DNA of 64,000 bases from Lunularia cruciata (Eukaryota > Streptophyta > Marchantiopsida > Lunulariales > Lunulariaceae), in the NCBI GenBank assembly GCA_948567375.1, contig OX419758.1, forward strand, positions 4,035,001 to 4,099,000, given 5' to 3'. Positions 54,412 to 64,000 of the stretch are shown piece after piece. Position numbers and translations under genes: made by a program. Every line of letters starts with the position of its first letter. Positions within the stretch are counted from its first letter, which is position 1. The notes under the pieces are model-generated. The model had not been told where the DNA came from. It saw nothing but the letters and a program-made list of their open reading frames with translations, and searched no databases.

Positions 54412-55363
54412 TGTGGTAGCCCACCTTGTGTCTCCTAATGCAAAATTTTATTTTTTAATGTTCTTTGAAACTATGTTACATGTTTCTAGCTTAGAATATT
54501 AATAATAGATAAGATTTCTAGTTGGTATCCCGTCTATCACCATGCACCTACCAGATTATGCACAAGAAATGGATGGATTCATGGAGACTATTGACCATCA
54601 GAGTGGGACTACCCCAAGATCACAATCAATATCATGTGTTGCCATGTTAGCATCAATCAATCAGTTGTCAATACAAATCACTTGGAGTTCTTACTATGGA
54701 TATGAGATTTCTCTAATCTCTCGATAAGCTTGGAAATCACAAAGAAGACAAACCCACATTTTAGCAACATGTGTGGCAATATGTTTGCCTAAATTGAGGA
54801 ACATTGGCAAAAGGTTCTTGGGTCCACCTCCATGCCTTGAGCAATGTACCTTGATCAAGAATAGCCTCAAGCAACGGAAGAAATAGTGACAAAATTTGAG
54901 GCCTTGTTTCAATTGAAGAAAACCAAAATGGTTGGAAGGTGAATGGGTATAACAATCCCATCTAACTCACCACAATGACCTTACTCATGAAGATTTTCAA
55001 GTCAATCCAAACCACTTATGTCAACAATGGGAAGGCCACCTTCTTCCAACTACTAAACAAAGGGAAACCCATAGATTGGGCAAAGATGTTTTACCATCAA
55101 ACCCATGAATTGACATATCAGCTATAGAGAAATGGTGGAAACACTTTATCTTCTTGCCATTTGTCTTAAATTTCTATATCAAGATGTGATTGTTGTGGAA
55201 GGAAGAGAAGAAGCTCTTCTCTGCACATTACTATCCATTAGGGTATCATCAAGCTCAACTTGAGTATGCGATAGAGACTAAGAAGTACAAGGATTTCAAG
55301 CTTGATAAGACTACTCTGGTAAACACAAGCAAATAGAAATAAGTCCCAAGATGTATGCAGATC
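54412..55363 (+). pseudogene. Start of an A-like LTR and its diverged U3 ORF
   Basis: TGTGGTAGCCCACC at 54,412 resembles A LTR starts. Downstream pieces: SIQTTYVNNGKATFFQLLNK and GKPIDWAKMFYHQTHEL (about 55,010-55,120), equivalent to the TTYVMKHQAVFFHKL and INWARCFHKRT region of A2, then AIETKKYKDFKLDK near 55,270. Truncated at 55,363 by D2. Strongly decayed. Confidence 0.6.
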
Positions 55364-55469
55364 TGTGTCATGCATATATACATTACTACACAACAAACAT
55401 CATTGTCAACATCATACACTATAGAAACACAACTCACACATAAGACATACATGAACTCTAAAGTGCCAT
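55364..55469 (-). repeat. Second LTR-start copy after the D2 3' LTR
   Basis: Minus strand TATGGCACTTTAGAG..GCATGACACA, mirror image of 53,508-53,614. Confidence 0.8.
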
Positions 55470-56021
55470 AATCAGATTGTCTACAACTCGAATCAACTCA
55501 ACTCAAATCACTACTTGATCTGATCCTCAACAACTTGCCAACAATTAGGCACTGATTACAATCAAGCCACACCCACCCTAGCTAAGAGACTCCAAGTGAC
55601 TCTTGCCGGCTTTTTGTCCATTCTAGCCAAGAACTCGAAGGCTCAACATAAGAGAAGTGAGCTCTCTGGAGCTACACTTCCAAGGTATACTCCTGATTTT
55701 GACCTATGTCTCATCCCAATGGTCCTACTGATAGCACACACGATGGTGCGGATGGTGCAAGTGATTGTGGGCCCCACCATGAAGTCACTACCCAAAACAC
55801 AAAATTTGACCGTCAAAAAGTAGTCTATGAGTAATTGCCAAAATACCTCTAACTACTATCACTAGAACTCTATTATCCAAGCAATCTAGATATGACACTA
55901 CATATGGCATGAGAGCTGTCATGCATATATACATCGTTACACAACATACATTGCTATCAACATCGTACACTATAGAAGCAAAACTCACACATAAGTCATA
56001 CATGAACTCTAAAGTGCCACA
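55470..56021 (-). repeat. 3' LTR of D2
   Basis: Minus strand TGTGGCACTTTAGAG to GACAATCTGATTA, about 552 bp, collinear with 52,949-53,507. Polypurine tract AGGGGAGAGAT at 56,022-56,032. Bases 56,033-56,187 are untranslated. Confidence 0.82.
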
Positions 56022-56187
56022 ATCTCTCCCCTAGCTGGTGGTTAGGTCCCTCTAACTCTAGATAGCCATCTACTCCAAGTATATGGTACCTATGATGGGC
56101 AAAGATTAGGAGGCCGGGTGCTATGTAGCTCCATCGTTAGTCGCATGTCTGCAATCTATACCATATAAAGGATGAACTAGCCATAGG

Positions 56188-56487
56188 TCAAGTACATCTA
56201 AGATATAACCATTGTCCTTGAAGAACCACCGTGAGGGGAGGAGTCATACATACCATATGCCATCCTCTTGAATAGCTATCACACACTAACATACTAGTAG
56301 CTCTGCTAGAAGAACCACATAACATACACCTCAAGCCTGCACGTACAAGTGCCAAGCTTGGGTCCATAGTACCATTAATGTGTGGGAGGTGGCATGGCAC
56401 ACAATTATGCACATGATCCTTCCAAAAAACTCCATCATGTCCTTCTAGCACAAGGACTCCAGATGGCAAAACCTCACACACTCTCAA
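56188..56487 (-). pseudogene. Polyprotein C-terminus with PHD finger, D2
   Basis: 99 codons, collinear with 52,481-52,780. PHD spacing: CMLC, LVCDSY (fourth Cys to Tyr), GWHMVC (His kept), QWLYLRC (sixth Cys to Tyr). Between D1 and D2 every one of the eight zinc ligands is present in at least one copy. The integrase tail EVLPSGVLVLEGHDGV is clear. Confidence 0.83.
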
Positions 56488-57640
56488 GATAGTGCAGCCT
56501 ACAAAACATCAAGTGTTGTCGGTGTTGTTTGCTATAGATATACATAATCACCTGGATGAAATTGACCAATCAAGGTTCTATAACCTCATCGTCCAATAGT
56601 AGCATAATGTAAGGTATCTCTATGCTAAGCAATCGCCAAGTTCTTAAAGGCCATAGGCATCACTCTCCAAAAGATCTCTGCATGCTAAGAACATGTGCTC
56701 ATCCATACATTTGGATCATCTAAGTTCAAAACAACATTAGCATCTCAACAAATGACTATAGGTTAATCTAGATCTTGTCCATAGAGTAGAAAGTAAGGAG
56801 AGAAGGATGCTAAGGAGGCTTGCTGGTTGAATCAATAGCCCATGGCAAACCAAGGTACTAGAGATCCCAATCTCTCAAGTGGCCTCTTTGGAAACCATAC
56901 TTTTGCAATCCTCTCTTCACCATTTGAACCACTCTCTTTGCTAAGCCATCTGCCTCAAGGTGATCTCAGGAGATAGTACAATGATCAATTCAAAGCCTTG
57001 TCACACAAGATCTAAAACTCCCCCAAGAACTCTATACCTTGATCAATCAAAACCTAAACTGGTGCACCAAAAGGACTAAGAACCCGATCCATGAATGAGT
57101 AAGCCGTCTCTTCATTGGAATTGTCAAGAAGTGCCACCAACTCAATCCACTTGGAGAAGTGCTCCACCATCACCAAGACATAGTGAGGATTTCTCATAGT
57201 CAACGGTAAAGGTCTAGCAAAGTCCAAGCTCCAATGGTAACCCAATCCCATGATAGGTAATGGGTGTAACTATCTATATAGATCTAACTTGATCTATACA
57301 TCTATCTATCTACTAGATAGGAACATTGAATGATGCTCTAACTCGATCACAAACCACACATCTGGCAACAAAATAATGTATCTTGGTCTGCATACCGCAC
57401 CACCAATAATAACTCTAGAGTAGGCTATTTGTATGTTTCACTCCAAAATGCTCTAGCTCCTCATGAGCATGACGGACCAACTGTGCTCTCTAAGATGGAA
57501 GTGGTACCACTCGTCCTCTACTATCATCCCGTACACAAAGAAGGTGTTTGCCCTCCAATTTGAACCATTTGGCTTGTTGAAGAACACGGTTCCTCTCTTT
57601 GGCTCCAACTATGCCACCCACAACACCAGTGCAAAGATAG
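56488..57640 (-). pseudogene. Integrase of D2
   Basis: GLGYHWSLDFARPLPL and MVEHFSKWIELVALLDNS (57,054-57,251) with the first Asp. QGIEFLGEF near 57,010 (second Asp preserved as DQGIEF). SFSPYFLLYGQDLD near 56,780 and PNVWMSTCS near 56,690. The zinc region is near 57,370-57,480. A single copy, without the tandem duplication of D1. Numerous stops. Confidence 0.8.
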
Positions 57641-58300
57641 TCCATCACTAAAACATCATCATGAATGTCTTGCTAAAATATACCAATATCTTCACCCTCT
57701 GAATCTGTGACCTCAATAACTCCTCTTGTATGCACCAAGAGAGATACCACCAAAGCCTTAGAAAATATACATAGAAAGGCCAATGCATGTCAACCTGGCA
57801 CCATCTCCTCATCGATCTCACCATGCCAACATGCTCCAATTTGATCCTATTGGGTGGGACATAGGTTTCTCCTCAACTCATCTACATCACGGTTCACCAC
57901 TCCAAGTCTATGTATAATCGTGAAATCATACTCTTGTAAAATCAAAGCCCATTGTGTAAGCTTTCTTGAAAGCTTGTGAAACTCCATCAACCACTTTAGT
58001 GGCTGATGATCAGTGATGGGAGTGAAGGGGTTACCAAATATGTACCATAAAAAATGTGCTATTGCCCAAATTTTTGCTAAGCACTCTCCTTCATATGAAC
58101 TATACTTTGCCTCCACTGAATTCTTGGAGCAACTAGCATAGGCCACCACAAACTCCTTCCCCTCATCATCATGCTAGATGAGCACTGCTCCAAGCCCCAA
58201 CATACTCCAATCAATGTGAACTTGAAATGGTGGTCCTCTAATTGGTCTCCTCAAAATAGGAGTAGATGTCAACCTCTCCTTCAATTCTACAAAAGCTCTC
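57641..58300 (-). pseudogene. RNase H of D2
   Basis: Block 57,847-58,149: MVAYASCSKNSVEAKYSSYE, EGECLAKIWAIAHFLWY, PITDHQPLKWL, VVNRDVDELRRNLC. First Asp region near 58,200. 57,641-57,846 is the linker to integrase. Confidence 0.82.
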
Positions 58301-59330
58301 TCCTGCTCATCTCCTTAACACCACTCCTATGTAAGCCTGGTCAGCTTTGTCAAGGCCTTGGAAATGGCATTAAATCCTCTAATATAATAGCAATAGAAGT
58401 TCACCAACCCAAGGAATGCTCACACTCTACTCACATCCATAGGTTAAGGAATACGTGCAATAGTCTCCACCTTGGTCTGTTGAACACCAAGTCCTCTAGG
58501 GTAGATAGTGTGACCCAAATATTGAACCTACTCATGGAAGAACCTACACGTCCTAGGATGTAATTTGAGTCCATGATATCTCAACCTCTCAAACACCTCC
58601 AACAATTGTCTCTCATGCTCCTCCATAGTAGTGCTATAGACCAAAATGTCATCAATATAGCACCAAGCAAAATCCAATCCAGCTAAGATCCTATCCATGA
58701 TCCTCTAGAACTCCACAGGAATGTTCTTTAACCCAAATGGTAAGAACCTCCATTGATATAACACATCCTTACCGTGAGGATCAATAGCCCAAAATGTTGT
58801 CTTGGACTTATCCTCATCCCTGATCGGCAATTGATGATATCTTACTCCAAGATCCAAAGTACTAAAAACCTTTGCATGCCCAATCGCATCAAAGATCTCC
58901 TCAAGTGTAGGCATGGCATACCAATCAGCCCTAGTCTATAGGTTGATAAGATGATAATCTCCACACATCTACCTATTTTTGTAGTTGCCATGCATATCCT
59001 TCTTGGTTGGCATCAATGTAGCTTATGCATACTCTCCATGTGAAATCTCTACCAAACTAGCCTCAAAAAGGTCTCTACTCCGGCTTTGAATCAATGTCCT
59101 CTCCATATCACTACATCGATAAGGATGCAGAAAACTGGTGTATCGTTAGTCAGCTCAATCTGAATACCAAGTCCTTTTAGAGCACCCAAATCCTTCATAC
59201 TAAAGGCAAAACAACTTATGTAGCTCCTCAAGAACCTCCAAACTCTTTGTCTTTCCTCTCCAATAAGCTTGGGTCCAAGATCTGGCTCCCAAGTATCCTC
59301 TATAATTGTCATAGGAGTGGAAGACATATT
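58301..59330 (-). pseudogene. Reverse transcriptase of D2
   Basis: Thumb near 58,380; CYIDDILVYS near 58,650 with the active site intact; FSTLDLGVRYHQLPI and WRFLPFGLKN (58,705-58,914); N-terminus FLRSYISCFAFSMKDLGALK (59,091-59,327). Stops and one frameshift near 59,130. Confidence 0.85.
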
Positions 59331-59690
59331 GATTGGCTACTACATTGGGCCCTTGGGAGCAGTAGTGTCATGCTCCCGACCTCTAGACCACGTCTATGTG
59401 AAAAACTCCCTCCACTCTGGCTGCAAGCTCCACAAGTCCTCTAGCTGCATCCCAAGTGGACCAAGGGTGTAATCCAAGTAGCCCATGCTCACCTAGATGG
59501 ACTCCAAGTAGACCACTCTCCCTAGTAGCTACTAGTTGTGTCCCAAGAATACCATGTCCACTTGGTCCATTGTCTCCAACATGTGCCAGAATCATCTCCA
59601 TAGGCATAGAGCTCACAAGTGTCCGAGTGGTGATGCCTATCGAGCACATCCTTTGCTGCTCTGCCATGCCAAGGCTCACAATCCAGGTCA
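59331..59690 (-). pseudogene. Glycine-rich linker of D2
   Basis: GPSGHGILGTQLVATRESGL and LLGVHLGEHGLLGLHPWSTW, better preserved than in D1 (open 59,383-59,721), then RGLVELAARVEGVF. Shared by both copies, hence ancestral. Confidence 0.68.
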
Positions 59691-60530
59691 AATAGTTTAG
59701 GTCCATAGCTTGACCTAGCACCTAATGCTTGGATGCATCTAACACTACTAGAACAACGGTAATACTAGTGCAAAAACCCATCACCCGCTCTCTCTCATTG
59801 GCATTGGGCTCCACCAATTGCTATAATTGTGAGTCCAAACAAGTCCTCTCTCTTGAAAAGCATGAGAGCTTGGAAACTCTTAAGTGTGGGAAAAGCAGCT
59901 CTAGGCTGTCCAACTAGGTTCACCATTGCCATAGGTGACCTATGAGCCACTACCACCATTTGAGACTAATGGCCAAATGGTCAAGTCGCTGAATCCTATC
60001 ATAAGCTCGCTGTAGAACCTCCCTAGGTAAGAGGTTTGTCCACCAAAGATGAAGACGATGCGCTCGTGATCCACTTTGGCTGCATCTAATAATACTATAA
60101 GTCCCATCCAAGAATGAACCTGATGTGTACTTGCCACCACTTTGGTGTTAGAATCACTCATCAAAGGAACATTCTCCAAAAGGTAAGCTAGAGAAATGGA
60201 TTGATGGACTTGGAGATATTGTAATATGTGTAACATCTCCCAAAACACTCCAGATGGACATCCTAAAGACCAAAACCTCAGCTAGCATGTGTATGTCCCT
60301 AACATGGCCATCCAACAATCACCAAGTGAATAGGACCAGTCCTACATCCCTAGCAAGGAAATGTTTGTTGGTAGGGTCTTTTGGTAACCCCTGATTGTTG
60401 ACATTGGTAATAACTCAGGATACCGATGAGCCAAGTGTGCCACATGATGTAGAGAGACTCGCTTGGCAGTCTCATCTCTCTCTACATACAAGTATCTCTA
60501 TACTCATATACTCATATGCTAACATGGTCC
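59691..60530 (-). pseudogene. DNMT3-like methyltransferase domain of D2 (motif I deleted)
   Basis: Motif IV: GPIHLVIVGWPC then a TAG where D1 has Gln (Cys codon complement at 60,302-60,304). Motif VI: AYLLENVPLMSDS (about 60,160-60,190). Motif VIII: LLDAAKV, then after a one-base loss SRAHRLHLWWTN (about 60,040-60,080). Motif X: MLGQAMDLNYLTWIVSLGM (59,665-59,721). Post-motif-I text YVERDETAKRVSLHHVAHL (about 60,440-60,490) is present, but motif I itself is deleted at about 60,530, where protease-side sequence joins directly. Independent support for the domain in this family. Confidence 0.82.
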
Positions 60531-61404
60531 CGGATTGTAGTGAGCCAAGACTGCCACTACTGAAGCATATTGGTAGGCAACATATTCATCTTTCACCAAA
60601 CTACCAATCTGGTCTATAGGAGGTTGTCTCCTTCCAATAGTCAATGTTGAAACCCATGGAGTATAACATTGCTCCTCCAACTAACACATCATATGACTTA
60701 GCTATTGTCACAATAGCCTGAGCTCTCACCACCTAGCTATCATTTGGATGACCAAGCTAAATCTAAACAACTAGCTCTCCACATATGATGTATTGTGTCA
60801 AACCACGACCTAGAGATGTCTAGATCTAGAATGTACACCTCTCCACATTGGTCTTTCATAACTCCAAACCAACTACTACAGCCTTTCCCAACATAAGGAG
60901 CTACGCACCAAAGTCCAATAAGACTCTCTATGGTATATAGACCTTCCTTGAAGGTCCCACCAAATGGAAAATCCCCCTCTAGTTATCCAATAGGACAACA
61001 CCAGGTGTGAACCACGCTCTCTCAAAGGCTAGTCTAGTTGGCAACTCCTCCAATCTAGTTGTTATTGCCTGCCATAAACCATTGGTCGCTAAATAGATCC
61101 CATGCTCCTCAACCAAGTTAGCTCCACTATCAACCACCTCTACTCTAGTAGTGGGGACCACATCATCCCTACGCTCACAAAGCATGGCAACCAACCAGAA
61201 CACTAGGGCTAGGTCAACTCCCAATGTAAACATGTCATTGGCTAAAAACAAAGGACAATGCATAATCAGCTGAGCCGCTCCCAATATCGTGCTAGACTCA
61301 ATTTGTGTAGTAGCAGGTGGTTGACTAGTAGGTAGTCTATCATACACTCCATCACCACCTACCACACTTGCACTAGGATGTTTAGGAGCCGTGGATTTTT
61401 GCAA
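60531..61404 (-). pseudogene. Protease of D2
   Basis: Block 60,979-61,404 ends FERAWFTPGVVLLDN. Then RVLLDFGA (Ser to Phe after the catalytic Asp) near 60,920 and SYDVLVGGAMLYSMGFNIDYW near 60,650-60,700. Collinear with 46,781-47,345 of D1. Confidence 0.78.
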
Positions 61405-63210
61405 TGCCTTAGAGAGTATGAAAGACTAGGGAAGTCAGACTTGTCTCTCAACCTCTCCTCTTTGTGGGTCCAACTCCACTGATGCTCCTCTAAGCTCAGG
61501 AGCATGTACTGCACTCCTAGTTACTATTGTAGATGCATCCACCTGTGCTACTCCGCACATGAAGTCCAATGCATCCCTATCACCAGCATATGAGGTGGAA
61601 GCCTCAGCACCCAAATCTGATCTCCTCTGAGTAATAACCATACTAGCCAATCTTTGCTTCAACTACTCAATCTGAGTAGCCATAGTTGTATCAAAAGTAA
61701 GGGTAGGTACTGCACCCCGACTAGATGTAGGTCCTCTACCACCACCTCTACCAACTTGTCCTCCATGACCTGGAGCTCCTCTACCACCTGCCATAGCAGC
61801 CTTATCACTCTGTAACTCCGGGTGTAGGTCAAAGCATCGGTCACTAGAGTGACCATATCTATGACAATGCTCACATTGTCTCTGTGCTAGTTGTGATGCA
61901 CCAAAGGTATCAAGTCCATTGCCTTGAGTACACTCTCTCTTATGGTGAGGTCCACCACAAGTCCAACACGCAACACCACTACTCACAAGCTGTTGCTGAC
62001 CCAAAAATGAAGGTAAGGGTCTAGCTCCACTAGGCCTTCCACTCGCTCCATAGGATTTGGGCTATCCACCCTATCCTCAAAAACCAACTGGGCGTGGTGC
62101 ACTTTGCTGCACTCTGGAAGAAGTCATAGTTGTGGATGAGGTCTCCCTACCAAATTCAGATGTCATCACTCTCTCCTCTACCATGTTGAGCTCAATACGC
62201 TCAGCCAAACCAAAGACCATTGCCAAAGTAGGCAAAGTAGCATGTAACAACATAGCATCATAAACGCTTTGTTGCAACTCCATGTCCAATATCCCATACC
62301 AAAACTAGACTGCTTGGGCCTCAATAACTTCCTAAGTGAAATTGATCAGTCACCTCATGCATTTGTATGCTTCACGTAGACTCTCTCTAGCCTTCCACTA
62401 GAACTCTTGCAAGCTCCTCAGCTTGTTAGTACGCACTCCTTGGTAGTTCTACCTCAAATACTAGAAGAACTCTACCATGGGGTTAAACCCCGGTACTACA
62501 CCACCTCCTATAGCGGTACCTCCACTCATAAGAGCACCATCTCGAGCTAGTGCACCTCCCGCTAGCTCTACCAACACTACTTGAGCTAGAACTTGTGGTT
62601 ATAGCCAATCTACTCATGGCAACCAAGCCTAAAGTGATGGAGACATAGCTTGGAGACCAATATTGTCTCCATAACTCAATATCCTCCAAATGAGCTCTCT
62701 TGAACTCATGGTAGTTGTCCATCGGTGGACCCTCCAAATGCTAAAACAACCCCTTCTATGCCATGAAGGATGTGAATAGAGTCGGGTTCTACATTTGCTA
62801 TAGATCACACCAACTATTGAACTCTTGGATGAAGTCATCCAACTCAATGGTACCCATTGTACCAGAGTAACACCTAGGGCTTTTGGAGGCCCCATAAACC
62901 TCATCCATGTCTTACAACAACGGTGCGGACACGCCAAGTGCACTCTCAACTGAATCAGCTCTTGTGTCAAACTCCAACTCAAAGTCAATCTCCTCTCTCA
63001 TTGGGACTTGAGATATAGGTTGATATCAAGCACCACTCTAAGTAAACGGATTGCGTACTATAGGGTTATCTCCTCTAGAATCCCCAAAGAACTCTGTCGT
63101 GGCAAAGTAACTACAAACTGCCGACTACAAACCAGATCCCCAAACTGCAACCGCAAGTTCTCTACCAAGTGCCAACACCAACCAAATACCACCAAGTGCC
63201 AAAACTAACG
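61405..63210 (-). pseudogene. Gag of D2 with two zinc knuckles
   Basis: Capsid-like part near 62,640-62,990 (EGPPMDNYHEFKRAHLEDIE, RQYWSPSYVS). ERIELNMVEERVMTSEFGRE at 62,077-62,289. Knuckles CWTCGGPHHKREC (CX2CX3HX4C) and CEHCHRYGHSSDRC (CX2CX4HX4C) in block 61,663-62,004, followed by a Gly/Arg-rich tail. Then SYAGDRDALDFMCGVAQVDAS (61,435-61,662). The start codon corresponding to 45,447 is lost. Better preserved than D1 in the nucleocapsid. Confidence 0.78.
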
Positions 63211-63718
63211 GAATAGTACCCACTAATGTAACTCTAATTGAGACAACTACACTAAGGGAAAGGTGACTTGTAACCTGCCATCACAACACACACTCTCACG
63301 ATCTACATGTCATCCCTTATTGCCTCACTGGAGAGAAACAAAGGTAGTCTGACTGGTCATCACTCTAGCCTCACTATCCAAAGCACACCAAAGCACCAAT
63401 GCTCAAAATTTAGGGCACCTCACACAAACACGGTGCACAAACAGAAAGCGTAGAATGGAGGGGATCCAATCACAAGAATGCTAAATGAAAACTGTCTATC
63501 TCATAAATCAACATGGGACTGACTCTACCACCATTTGGCATTTGACATAATTGGAGTACCTATCTACTTCCTATGCTACAAGGATCAACCAAGATTGAAT
63601 CAAAGTTCTTCTCGCCAAAATCTGATGGAAACCCTTCACAAAATCTGACATAAAATTTGACATAAATCTAACATAAATCTCTAAAAATGGCTGATCGCCA
63701 AATCCTCCACTAACTCTT
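63211..63718 (-). other. D2 leader region, no gene seen
   Basis: Collinear with 44,600-45,440 of D1, including the TGGTGGTAGAGTC primer-site candidate (about 63,513-63,525) and the tcttgtgattggatcc stretch. Ends at 63,718 where an A-type LTR begins, so the D2 5' LTR is missing or beyond the window. Confidence 0.6.
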
Positions 63719-64000
63719 TGTGGTACCCACATTTTTTGTTTTTCTATGGTTAGTAGGGTTCAAGAAACTAAGTAAGCACAAAAAAGTTGAATTGCGGACA
63801 AAGAATGGGCAAAAGTAACTTCGGAGGAAAGCCGAAGAAGCTGACATCAGATCCGATGATGGAGGTACTCGAAAGAGGAGTACGCCGGAGAAAGTCAGAA
63901 GATCATTGTCTTCAGGCTGGAAGATGCAGGGACGACAAAGACCGTTTAACAACCTCTATACGTGGCAAGAAAGTTCATTTCAAGAAACGGTGGGGGCAGA
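63719..64000 (+). repeat. Start of another A-type LTR, cut by the window edge
   Basis: TGTGGTACCCACATTTTTTG as in A2, then diverged sequence, with gaccgtttaacaacct near 63,940 matching the A2 pre-ORF segment (gaccgtctaacaacct at 13,869). It interrupts the D2 leader. The U3 ORF would start beyond the window. Confidence 0.75.

Larger units (their letters stand above)
55364..63718 (-). mobile_element. Element D2: second copy of the DNMT3/PHD retrotransposon
   Basis: Minus-strand copy with the same order as D1: 3' LTR (55,470-56,021), PHD, integrase, RNase H, RT, linker, methyltransferase, protease, gag and leader. Its 5' LTR is absent; an A-type LTR begins at 63,719. It differs from D1 in having gag zinc knuckles, no integrase duplication and a deletion of methyltransferase motif I. 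Confidence 0.83.

Noticed and set aside
1..64000. tRNA, rRNA, snRNA genes, CRISPR arrays or bacterial operons
   Set aside because: None seen by eye on either strand. The only tRNA-like matches are short primer-binding sites.

Overview
This 64 kb window is plant nuclear DNA made almost entirely of nested, decayed Ty3/gypsy LTR retrotransposons on both strands. I see no host gene, tRNA, rRNA or CRISPR array. The plant assignment rests on chromovirus and Athila/Tat-type pol domains, a primer-binding site matching plant tRNA-Asp, and deep nesting. A large-genome lineage such as a gymnosperm or fern is plausible but cannot be proven here. Labels A to F are mine.

Layout, bases 1-43,867: this is one nest, oldest to youngest. 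A diverged A-type LTR ORF (A5, resuming at 42,098) was split by element A4 (+). Only the integrase (817-1,907) and 3' LTR (1,915-5,693, resuming 42,058-42,097) of A4 lie in the window. A chromodomain element C1 (-) sits in that LTR, with its 3' LTR at 5,694-6,433, pol and gag at 6,451-10,779, and a 5' LTR remnant at 41,579-42,057. Inside C1 lies A3 (-, 10,780-41,578). The 3' LTR of A3 was hit twice: by a solo LTR (10,916-12,838) and by the full-length A2 (+, 13,645-29,772, TSD ACTAC). Between gag and protease of A2 sits element E (18,655-21,918). E has LTR-like arms in inverted orientation and carries a chimeric chromovirus interior, including a short LTR (F) with perfect heat-shock-element arrays.

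Family A is Athila/Tat-like. It has a tRNA-Asp primer site, a gag with two or three zinc knuckles, PR-RT-RNaseH-IN without chromodomain, and very long LTRs (about 3.8 kb). The U3 region of those LTRs encodes a conserved acidic and coiled-coil protein.

Bases 43,868-63,718 hold the most unusual content: two tail-to-tail copies (D1 + and D2 -) of a Ty3-type element. Its polyprotein order is gag - protease - DNMT3-like cytosine-5 DNA methyltransferase - glycine-rich linker - RT - RNase H - integrase - PHD finger. The methyltransferase motifs I, IV (PCQ), VI (ENV), VIII and X are in canonical order in D1. D2 keeps IV, VI, VIII and X. The PHD finger takes the C-terminal place where chromoviruses carry a chromodomain. 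A retroelement carrying both a possible DNA-methylation writer and a histone-tail reader is the strongest candidate for an undescribed system here. Both copies are dead, with stops and frameshifts. Between them (53,615-55,363) lie fragments of an A-like element, and at 63,719 another A-type LTR begins.
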